Notes under the pieces: generated by a model
What the model saw: the letters and a program-made list of their open reading frames with translations, nothing else
The model's database searches: none
What the model was told of the DNA's origin: nothing
Shown: positions 43,293 through 52,466 of the stretch, in pieces
Layout: every line of letters begins with the position of its first letter
How positions within the stretch are numbered: the stretch's first letter is position 1
Origin: Mesostigma viride
Taxonomy: Eukaryota; Streptophyta; Mesostigmatophyceae; Mesostigmatales; Mesostigmataceae
DNA: 64,000 nt
Reading direction: 5' to 3'
NCBI GenBank assembly: GCA_009746045.1
Contig: RPFO01000819.1
Coordinates: 746,382 to 810,381, forward strand
Position numbers and translations under genes: made by a program

Positions 43293-43501
43293 TTTCTACC
43301 TCGGTGTTGGTTGTCTTGATAGTATTAGTTCACGGTTAACAATGGAATTCTTGCCTGACCCAGAGAGGGTACGTTATGCTGTGTGTTCGGACAGTTTTTA
43401 GAGTGTGACTCATCCTTATGTGACAGTCTTGCTCTGAGAGCTGCTTTGAGCTTACAAGTCTCTAACGTTTCCCCAGTCCGGCATGCGCGACCCATGGAGT
43501 G

Positions 43502-45250
43502 ATGAGTAACCCGGAGACACAACCACCGTTATCAAGTAAGAGAGTTGAAGATGCAACCACATCTTTAGCAGCTCAACGGACGACCGGTGATGAAAGGGTT
43601 TCATCATCTACTCCCAGACGTCAACTATTTGGAGATACCACCTTAATGTCTGCTTCCCGCAGATATTCGCTGTCGGTCGGCCCAAAGTTCTCCATCTTGC
43701 CCCTCGGTGTGCAACCAGGCGAGCCCTCCTTGCGTGGCACTGGTAGAGGTGGACCACGGTTCTCCAACGTGGAGGACACGCGTTCGCCAGCACCCGAATA
43801 CGGTTCGGCTATTCGTTTTGGCTACAACACGGTGCCGGGGCGAGACGGCACTCGGCTAGCGGCTGACGAGCTGACAGCGGAGAAAATTCGATTACAACAT
43901 GAACGTGAGGAAGCTGCGAGAGCTAGAAGTGTGGCGGAAGCGCTGGAGAAGAGTGTGGGTAGGACTATTGCGCGTGTGCAGCAACTTGAGTCGCAAGGGC
44001 AGGCGGGCGATGGAGAGTCTGTTTTCGTGGATCAACCGTCTCCAACACTGGGTATACGAAGGGTATATGCGGCTGACGCTCCTTTTGTTGATGAAGGGAC
44101 AGATGCACAGGGGCATGAGCCTCCACGGCTCTCGGTGGCTGCGACATTGCCGGAGAGTCAGAATGCACCACACGCCCCAGTGATGGAGCTCACGTCTTTG
44201 TATCCTCGTACTGTTCCTTTTCCCAAGGTGGAGTCGGTAGACAAGCTATCGCTGACCAACCTTACCCATCGCAGCTTCGACCATTTCTCCACCAAGTTTC
44301 AGGATGTCTTCGCTATCCACTTCGCCAACTACGGGCCCAAGGCAGAGGAACGTCTCACGATGGACATCCAGAAGAGAATGGTTAGGCAGCGGATGAGCGA
44401 CAGTGCCAGCGACCGTTTTGATGAGTTTTTGCGTTCTGTGGCTGGACGTGCGTGTACCGACCTCCCCTCTCTCCTATTGGGCTTTCGCCGGTTTCTGTTA
44501 CCCCAGGATCAGCTTCGCATGGATCGGGACGCACTGGCTAACTGTACGCAGGCTGGTTTGACGCTGCCACAGTTCGTGGAGCAATTCACCAACCTTAGAG
44601 CCAAGATTCCCCAATGCTCTGACGCAGAGGCGCTTCACAGACTACTGCATGGCATGGCTCCACACGTGCGACTGGATGTGGACAAGCACTTCTCCCAGTT
44701 CGACTACGTGGACTGGCAATGGGACAAGGTGTTGTCTTATGTGCTCACCCTCTGTCGTGTGCCTGCTTTTTCTGTCAAGTGGGAGCCTGTGGCCACGCCA
44801 GTGCCACCCATCAAGAAGTCCCTGAACCAGCTGGATGACCTCCTGGGGGAGCTCAATGCCTTGGATCCCACCCAGGGTAACTGTTTTATCTGCAACCAGC
44901 CAGGTCACTTTGCACGGGACTGCCCTAGACGGGACCAGTTTCCCCCTGCCACGAGAGGACCTTTTGGCGCCCTGCCATCTCCCAGGCCACCCAGCCTACC
45001 TCCTGGCGTTCCTGCTGGCGATCACCGGATGCAGCCAGGGTTCCAGCCCAACTTCCAGCCCTCTGGGAGGTTCCAGTCCCGCGCTCGGCCCTTCAGCAGA
45101 CAGGATAAGCGTAGGATGGTGAACGCTCTCATGCAGCTGCTGGCAGATGAGGAGGATGGGGGGACGAGGATGAGCCTCCAGCACCACCTGAGCAGCTTCC
45201 ACCATCAGGCAGTGGAGCACTCCCAGACCCACCTGAGTCAAAAAAACTAG
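43502..45250 (+). CDS. gag: Gag of the gypsy element, 582 aa, intact
   Basis: The first ATG of the frame is at 43502 and the stop TAG at 45248-45250. The N-terminal about 230 residues are low-complexity and helical (a charged segment around EKIRLQHEREEAARAR). A capsid-like region follows (about 240-430, with FRRFLLPQDQ and LHRLLHGMAP helices). A CCHC zinc knuckle, CFICNQPGHFARDC, lies at about residues 461-474, and a Pro/Arg-rich tail ends the protein. The knuckle binds the element RNA in this family. The last codons, caa aaa aac, form the frameshift site into pol. About 220 bp of leader separate the primer binding site from the start. Confidence 0.92.
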   Translation: MSNPETQPPLSSKRVEDATTSLAAQRTTGDERVSSSTPRRQLFGDTTLMSASRRYSLSVGPKFSILPLGVQPGEPSLRGTGRGGPRFSNVEDTRSPAPEYGSAIRFGYNTVPGRDGTRLAADELTAEKIRLQHEREEAARARSVAEALEKSVGRTIARVQQLESQGQAGDGESVFVDQPSPTLGIRRVYAADAPFVDEGTDAQGHEPPRLSVAATLPESQNAPHAPVMELTSLYPRTVPFPKVESVDKLSLTNLTHRSFDHFSTKFQDVFAIHFANYGPKAEERLTMDIQKRMVRQRMSDSASDRFDEFLRSVAGRACTDLPSLLLGFRRFLLPQDQLRMDRDALANCTQAGLTLPQFVEQFTNLRAKIPQCSDAEALHRLLHGMAPHVRLDVDKHFSQFDYVDWQWDKVLSYVLTLCRVPAFSVKWEPVATPVPPIKKSLNQLDDLLGELNALDPTQGNCFICNQPGHFARDCPRRDQFPPATRGPFGALPSPRPPSLPPGVPAGDHRMQPGFQPNFQPSGRFQSRARPFSRQDKRRMVNALMQLLADEEDGGTRMSLQHHLSSFHHQAVEHSQTHLSQKN

Positions 45251-45294
45251 TTGGGTCCCCAGGTCATCCTTCTGTCATGGCCAGGTCTGACCTG
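45241..45294 (+). promoter_or_regulatory. -1 ribosomal frameshift signal between gag and pol (gypsy)
   Basis: The heptamer A AAA AAC (45241-45247) is in the correct gag phase and abuts the gag stop TAG. A -1 slip continues in an open frame as LVGSPGHPSVMARSDLPA and on into the protease. Twelve bases downstream, CAGGTCA (45260-45266) can pair with TGACCTG (45288-45294). Heptamer, spacer and stem fit known -1 frameshift signals. Use in vivo is inferred. Confidence 0.75.
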
Positions 45295-45555
45295 CCTGCT
45301 GTTGACGTTAGGCCAGTGAACACTGTGGGTGCTTCTGACCCTGCTGTCCCTGTGGGTCCTCCTGTACCAGGTCACTTACTCAAGTTTCAGGCTAGGCTCC
45401 TCAACGTGCCAGTTCCTTTGGCTCAACCAGCTTGCTTGTTTATGATTGATTCTGGTGCTGGCAGTAATTATATTGCTGCATCCTTGGTGCAGGAGTTGAA
45501 GTTGCCTGTGTTGGCCCACCCCGCACCTGTCATGGTGCAGTATTCTGATGGCAGG
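45247..45555 (+). pseudogene. pol: Protease N-terminal part of the gypsy Pol, cut by copy E
   Basis: After the frameshift site the frame encodes a linker and an aspartic protease start with the active-site motif FMIDSGAGSNYIAASL (Asp codon at 45448). It is interrupted at 45556 by copy E after YSDGR. Removing copy E and one GCAGG joins it in frame to 57755, where VQLIFQV and DVILGIPWLS (about 57850-57880) complete the retropepsin fold. Confidence 0.9.
45551..45555. repeat. Left target-site duplication GCAGG of copy E
   Basis: It is repeated at 57750-57754 at the other end. The gypsy protease frame is restored on its removal. Confidence 0.88.
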
Positions 45556-46251
45556 AGTTAACGTTCTTATCACACGCAATGTGAAGGATATGGTTGCAAT
45601 GCAGCAATGTGTGATATGGTTGGAAACGGAGCTTTGTTAAAATCGGATAATGTTACAGCGCTCACACACTTGAGGCTTGTACACGCGCTTGCCAAGTCAA
45701 GGCACAACACGTGAGGCGGGCTCGCAAGAGATCTGCCCAAATGGCACTGGCCTATTGTTTATATACTTGTGCACTGTGCTTGCTAGTCCTGAGCAGCCTA
45801 GGAGGCCTGCTCAGTAATAACACCCCGGTACAGTATTCACTACCTGTACAGCGCCCAGCTCCTATACAGTAGGTCTGCCATACAGGCACAGTGACCACAG
45901 AGCACAGTCCACAGTGACTATTGCATCTGCACCTAGAAGTCCAGGACTAAGCCTGCGGTACCAACAGACCACAGGTTAAGGTTCCTATTTCCTGCGTACG
46001 ACGTATTAATCCAATACCGTCGTAGGTACAGCACCTAATTCCTGTCAGCCCAGGAATTACTGTCGACCCCATATGTCGTCGGCAAATATTCACGTCCGAC
46101 TTAGAAGAACAGCCGGCTCGCGCTCGCGCGCGACCGGGAAGTCGGAACGCCATAACTTTCTTGATACTTGTCGGAATGAACTCGTTCCGGTGCCGCTGGA
46201 ATCGCAGAGATATGCCGAATCAGGATCACGCCAATGCGCTTGGCGTTAACT
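45556..46251 (-). repeat. 3' LTR of copy E (696 bp)
   Basis: AGTTAACGTT at its left and GCGTTAACT at its right. The polypurine tract in reverse (CCAATCCTTTCTTTTCTTGA) adjoins at 46252-46271. Confidence 0.9.
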
Positions 46252-46999
46252 CCAATCCTTTCTTTTCTTGAGCTGTAGCAGCTCACACAAGTCTACATAC
46301 AACCACACACAATGGGTACTGGACATCCTCCCCGACTACAAGTCACAACCCGCTGGGCATGACAGTCAGCTTGGATTCCTTATTATATGTACATAGCACC
46401 CATACTGGCTCAGGAGCACAAACAAATTACAATGAGTCCCTATCCCTTCACGGGAGGCTCGTTGTGTTACCCATGTACAACAAGAGGTTGGCCAACTGTG
46501 GCAGCCCATAGGTGTTCAGCTAAGAACTTGAGAAGTATGTACAACCTTCAGGACCTTAGGCGAAACCCCACAGATCACCCACAACAGCTCATCAGAAAAC
46601 ATTGCTGACCCCCAGACGGGAGTCGGCGCCGGTCTGCTGCCCCTTATCGAACCAGACACAACATCTACGCGAAGCACATGCAAAACACAAGCTCCCATAC
46701 TCGTTCCAACCGTGGAAAATCAGGGACCTGTCGCCACCTCACCAGCATGGTGGATGGGTCAGCCAGTCCGTGAAACTCCGCCTTAAGACGGCACCAGGGA
46801 ATCGAACCCCGCCCACAAACCACAGATCTGGGGAACCTCAGACTGAGATGAAAACCCCAGATAGACATCTCTCCATCAGAGACAATGTCAGACATTCCCA
46901 CACCAGAGACATGTCTCACCCCTCAAGGTGTGCTCAGGATTATGTACAATCAAGCTCCCAGCCTGATATCCAGAGACTTAAGCACCCAGCTCTCAGCTT
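46252..46999 (-). other. 3' noncoding region of copy E
   Basis: It is homologous to 27168-27915 in reverse. The B-box-like motif in reverse is at about 46798-46808. No gene. Confidence 0.8.
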
Positions 47000-47926
47000 T
47001 TAGACAGATAGACCGACTTGACAGTCAGCATTCATGAGCTTCCTCAGTACATTGTACTGGGCTGGGGCCTTGTGTGGCAGCTTTGTCAATGCATCAGCAG
47101 GGTTCTCCTCGCCAGGGATATGCTTCAAGTCAACCAAACTGGCCAACTCCTTCAGCAACAAATAATCCAGGTCCCGGCTCCTGGCCAGCTGCTTGTGAAC
47201 AAACTGGACCATACCCATGCTGTCTGTTAGCAACAACGTCTCCATCTGCAAGGTCCAAGGGGTAACTGAAGCCAGCTCCAGCATTAACTCCTTTATGTAC
47301 AGGCTGGACTGGATCCCCTCGCATATGGCCCTGCATTCTGCCACATCTGAACTGATACAGACCCTCTTCTGCAGTCTGCTGTACCAGCTGAACAAACTTG
47401 CCCTGCTCTGATAAAAAGCAAACAGAGCAGCAGATCTCCCCCTGACCTTGGTAACCTGGCGAGCATCCATGGAACTGTCAACAAAGATCTCCAAGGTGAT
47501 AGGCTGGGTAAAGTCAATCCCAGACAAAATCAGATCAGGGGTACTCTCCACCAACCGGGCTATGACTCGAGGCTTCTCATCCTCAAGCACCTCATCAGGC
47601 ATTCTGCTATGGACCATCAAAGACGGACCACAGATGCTGGCAAACCAGGCCCACATGCCTCTCAACTCAGGTCCTGCAGCCTGGGTGATCTTCTCTGGCA
47701 AGGCCTTCACAATGGTCTGTTTATAATCTCCTCCAGCCTGAAGCCTGATACTCCACTCCCCGTCCCTCCTGAACAGGGTAGCCTGCATTCCACAGAACAC
47801 TACAGGCTTGTTGGGCTCCTGCCACAGCTCCTTGCCCAGTGAAAACTTGCCACTGATGACAGGAATAAACTTCTTCAGCCAGGTCGTGGGGGCTAGCAAA
47901 TGCAGATCATCTCCATGCAAACTAGC

Positions 47927-49413
47927 CAGAGTTCCATTATACGGCGTATTATACGGTATTATACGGTATAATACGCGTTATACAAGGTCGAGCGGATAAT
48001 TTTTATCCTTTTTATACGATTTGCGTATTTTTACGTATAATACGGCGAATAACACGTATCAGCGCGCGTATAATGGGGTTTTCGCGCTCATCCGAGGTCC
48101 GGCAGCCAAATTTTTCGTGCGGGAAGCCGGGAACCAAGGCGGGAAAGCAAGGGAACTTAGAAACACTACGGAAACCATCCACTGGTTGACATTTGGCGAC
48201 CGTGAGACACAAGGATCTTACAAGCAAGCTACACTGTAGCATGGCAACCCTCCATGCTGTTTAGGTCTCTGCCCTTGCCTCTCGGGCAGGCATGCACCGA
48301 ATATTGAAGTCATACAGAAAACTGACTGGTACGAGAGCATGGCCGATTTACATTTTAGGCATGATCCTTAGGTCTTGAAAAGCTTATATCCTTGGCCAGG
48401 CAGCGTTGGGATGTGCGCGGATGTGTCTCGACCTTCTGCTCGATGCGGCAACCTCGTTTCAGCAACCAGGTGGCGACCGTGCATGTGCTAACTGTTGATA
48501 GGCGGGAAATGCCCCTACATTTGAACGCGGATAGCTGTTTCATGTTATTCCTTACATGATTTATAAGCGACGACGGCCAGGAAAGGCTCGCAGCTACGTC
48601 CATCAGGTGGGCATGCTGGCTCCGTCAAGAAAGGTAATATGCGGTTTTGATCTGGTACGTGCTATCCTGTTCACGTGTTCATTGTACTGTATCAAGTTGT
48701 TGGGTGGATTGTAAAATAATCGTAGACCTGTAATGGAGGTTTTCTGCTTGTCTTTTGGTTGCTTTACTGCCTCTACGCATTGTTGGCTTGTGATGGTTGG
48801 GGAATACCACAACGACATGCAGATTTTGGACCAGATTTGTCTGCTATTACTCTTATGCTTCATCGAAAGCAGTGAGGTAGTGCTTGGCATTGTTTATAAA
48901 TATGATAAGCTTGATAACGCGATGTTTTTCCTTGCTAAAAGCATCTCGAAACAAGTGGTTTTCTGGCCAGATCTAGCCACTATTTCTTGTTTTGCTCGCC
49001 AAAGTCAGCCTTCTTCTTGTGTGCTCCTCATGCATACAAGAAACATGGAGATGCCCAGGACCTGCTTGCATGGAAGCATAGCCATCTTACTTCTTTTGCT
49101 TTTTTCATCTTTCCATTTCATTTGGCGTTGTTTTTTAGGGTATAATGCATAGGTAATCTAGCTCCTCGGGAACCCCGGTTTACACGTCCAGTGTTCCCAA
49201 GCACTGCTGAGCAGTGGCAACCCATGTATCATGTGTAATTTAGTGTCAGAAACATGTGGACTGCTTGAAATGATATCAAAATGCATGAAACAACCCCAAA
49301 AACGATTAAATCCAGTATTTGCGTATAATTTCCGGATAATACCGTATTATACCGTATTATCCATTATACGGACCCCGCGCGTATAACCGCGTATTGCGTA
49401 TAATGGAACTCTG
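47927..49413. mobile_element. hAT-superfamily DNA element, nonautonomous (1487 bp)
   Basis: Perfect terminal inverted repeats CAGAGTTCCATTATACG and a perfect 8-bp duplication AAACTAGC (47919-47926 and 49414-49421) are diagnostic of hAT. Subterminal ATACGG/CGTATTATACGG repeats occur at both ends (47936-48075 and 49318-49403). There is no transposase frame. The interior contains the shared module at 48323-49080. Confidence 0.9.
48323..49080 (+). repeat. Shared transposon module, copy 3
   Basis: It begins GACTGGTACGAGAGCATGG and ends GGAAGCATAGCCAT. It is homologous to 39571-40345 (in a piggyBac-like element) and partly to 12543-12902 (in a hAT-like element). Conserved blocks are given under those entries. 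Function unknown. Confidence 0.75.
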
Positions 49414-52400
49414 AAACTAGCATACACTGGCAGACCCTCCCATTGGGCCAGCAGCAAACAGGGATCAACTGAAGACACTCTCAAGCCACACTCACTGATC
49501 AGAGCTTCCTGCAGCGTGAGTCTCCAGATGATTGGGCTCGACCTGAGTCCTTCCAGGCCCTACAGAATAACCAGGAATTGTTGATGCAGCTCCAGCTTCC
49601 AGATGGCAGGCACCTAGCTCAACACAGTAAGGCTCATCCTGCTTCCACACCCTCCTGGCCACTTCTGGATCAGATTTTAAAAATGCCCTCTTGAAGTCCA
49701 GCAGCACTGATGACATAGCTGCTCCCCTGTTCAGCAACCCCACGTAGAGACATAGCAAAATTCTCCATGTGTCGTGTAGCATCCCTGGCGTGTATAGCTC
49801 CTCTCCTGGCAGACGGACTCCCCGTGCCGTGATACTCATTCAGGACAGGCCTGACATGGGGCACTGATACCTCATCCACAACCTTCCTCTTCAGCACAAA
49901 TCTCAAAGCAAGCTTCCTTGATGCTGGGGGACGTCTGTCTGTTGGTGCAGCACACTCAAACTGCAACCACTCCTCCAGTGCCTTGGAGAAGGCGAGCTTC
50001 CAAGCCTCAAACAAAGTAGGCGAGCTCATCTCTTGGACCAGCTGGTCATATGTCAAAGGAGAGTGTGCAGCAAGGCTCCTGTGAGTTATGCCAATACTGC
50101 TGGGGTGCAACACAGCTGGAATCACCAAACTGGCCGCTGGGGGCACCTCCCCTTCGTCCCATTTTACACCCTTGACTGGCTTGGCCCTGCACCTGACTGG
50201 AAATGTTGTCCTGAAATTTTCTAGGGGAATCATCCCCCAGCCATCTCTTCTCAGAGCTGTAGCTCTGATAGAAATCCCAGGATTGCCCAGAAAATTCTGA
50301 CCCAAAATCACAGGGCCATCATAGTCCTCTAGGACAAGGAAGGTCACATCCACACCCATGACAGGGGCAGTAACCTCTCCCAACACCCTTAGATGCGTCC
50401 TACCACTGAAATCAGACACCCAGGGGCAACTTGGTTCTCCGACCAGCAGTTCTCCTGTATGCTGAGGTCCCATGACAGAAACCTGTGCATTGGTATCTAT
50501 CTCCATGGCAGCTACCTCAGGTTCATCCAACTGGACAAGCTTGGACACCTTAGGCTCCTTCTTGGCTCTTTGCAAAGCCTGTACAATATCTGATAGACGC
50601 ACACCCCTAGGCCTGGTGTCGGGCCGTTCCGGAGGTGCAGCCTGTCCGCCTGCTTGCCCAACCACCGTATGTGAAGGTACCCCAGGGGCCGGGCCAGGGT
50701 CACCCTGAGGGCTCGATACAGCTGTAGCACCCTGATCAGGAAGCTCCACGTCACCCCCGCCTTGTACACCAGCGGGCACCTGGAAGAGGTCTCCTTGATT
50801 ACCTCCCCGGGGACGGATCTTTGACCAGGACAGACGGTGCACTGCTTGGGAGCCATCAATGGCCACCCAGCACTTATGGCCAGCGGCTTCTACTCGGGTC
50901 ACCACCCCATCATGCCAGCTGCCACGTTTCCCTGGAAAGCTTGGTTCCTTCCACACAACAACCTGTTGTCCAACGTTAGGTTCTAGGACACTCCAGCCCT
51001 TGTCTTTCTGCCTCAGCTTGAGGAACTTGGCCTCTAGCTTCTCCTTCCATGCCTGCTCAGCATCAGCTGTCAGCATCCTGGTATGCAGCATAAGAGGATT
51101 GATGGCAATGTCACCAAAGAACATGGGAGTCCTCAGGTTCAGCCTGTCCTCCACAGAACGTAGCCATGCAGATGTCACAATGGCAGATGACGTCCTTGGA
51201 ATCCTCTCCACCAGCAGCACAGTCTTGATCTCTTGGATGGCTCTCTCCACCACCCCTTGCTGGCCGTGGCTCTCCCTGGGTGTAATCAGCAACTCTGGAA
51301 ACTCTGGCAGGTTCTCACAGCACTCAAACTGAATGTCACACTGCAACAACTCCAACCCAGGGTACCTGCTCCTTGTCAACTTCAGAGCAGCAATCAATGT
51401 AGGCTTCTCCATGTCAGGCAGGATCTCTAGGGTCTTGTACTTGGTATATCTGTCCACTGCCACCAGCAGCTTCAAACCCCTGATTCTCTGAATATCTACC
51501 TGCACATGGCCTGGCTGCAAAATAGGAGTCCTGGCATGAGACTGCTTGGGCTTTCTAGCAACTAGCCTGCACTTGCAAGCTTGAGCAACCTGTTGGCAGA
51601 TGGAGTACAACTCACTTCCTCCCAGCCGTCTAGCAACTTGCAAAGACTGAGCTGCATGGCCAAACATGGTATGCAACCTTGAGGCAATGTCATACAAGAG
51701 AGAAAACCTTTTATTGTCATTATTAGCACTCAAGGTATGTACAGATCCCTTATGTACAGGAGGCACCAGGGTCGTGCCTGTCAGACTGTCTCCAGCCCTA
51801 TCCTCATCCTGACCATCCTGTGCCAGTCCTGCACGGTCAGAATGCTTCTGAGATCCACCTGGGTCCACATCACCAGGTCCTACCTCAGGCTCAGCACCGC
51901 CATGGCGGGCACGTTGGCGAGTAACCACTGCAGCTACAGCTGGCATACTCTCTGTGGTAACCAAGCTTGCCCCATCGTGTCCAATAGGCTCTTTCACTAG
52001 AGCATGGGGCTGCCCCTCACTGCTGTCACTAGCAGCTTCATTACACACCCCTGGGGGCACCCTCCAGGGTTCAGGGATGTGTGCAGGCTCAAGTCAATGA
52101 TCAGCAGCCTTGCCCTTGCCCTTGTCCTGGGATGGACCAGCCTTGTCCTTGCTGCCACCCTGAGCTGGCTTGCTCTGACCTTCCTGCCTCAGGTACGAGG
52201 GACACTCATTCCTGAAGTGACCCTTCCCCTGGCAGAAATAACATTCCACCTGACTGATGTCCCGTGAGGTCCCACTGCTGGGCCCAGCCTTGGGAGGACC
52301 ACCCACCCTCTTGAAGTCAAACTGGGACTGTGGATGTCCCGACTTCGGCGGGGTCCCCCGTCCAGCCCTTCTGTCACGCCCCCTCCTGGACCTTCCTCGA

Positions 52401-52466
52401 CCCCTTGAAGAGGTCTCAGGCCCTCTCGAGGGCGCTGGGCCCCCGTGGCCCGATCCCCTCATGGAC

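Larger units (their letters stand above)
47000..52093 (-). pseudogene. pol: Pol of copia-family copy E, damaged
   Basis: Reading from 52093 leftward, the frame directly follows the gag TGA and is open through integrase and the retropepsin-like domain into RT, down to about 49815. There a 4-base insertion (GAGTCCGTCTGCC against GAGTCTGCC) shifts it. A second 4-base insertion (TTGAGCTAGGTGCC against TTGAGGTGCC, about 49612) and a stop (CTGTAGGGC against CTGAAGGGC, about 49563) follow. The hAT element at 47927-49413 sits just before the codons for LHGDDLHLL. The remaining RT end and RNase H (47000-47920) are open. All domain motifs match copy B. Confidence 0.9.

Noticed and set aside
43342-43476. 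Possible intron (GTACGT...CCCCAG) with an upstream mini-exon in the gypsy leader
   Set aside because: Joining the exons in phase leads at once to a stop codon (TAA at 43507), so it would not extend Gag.
48733-49152. 139-codon frame in the hAT element at 47927-49413 as a transposase
   Set aside because: It has no hAT transposase motif, and the frame is not kept in the homologous module at 39571-40345.
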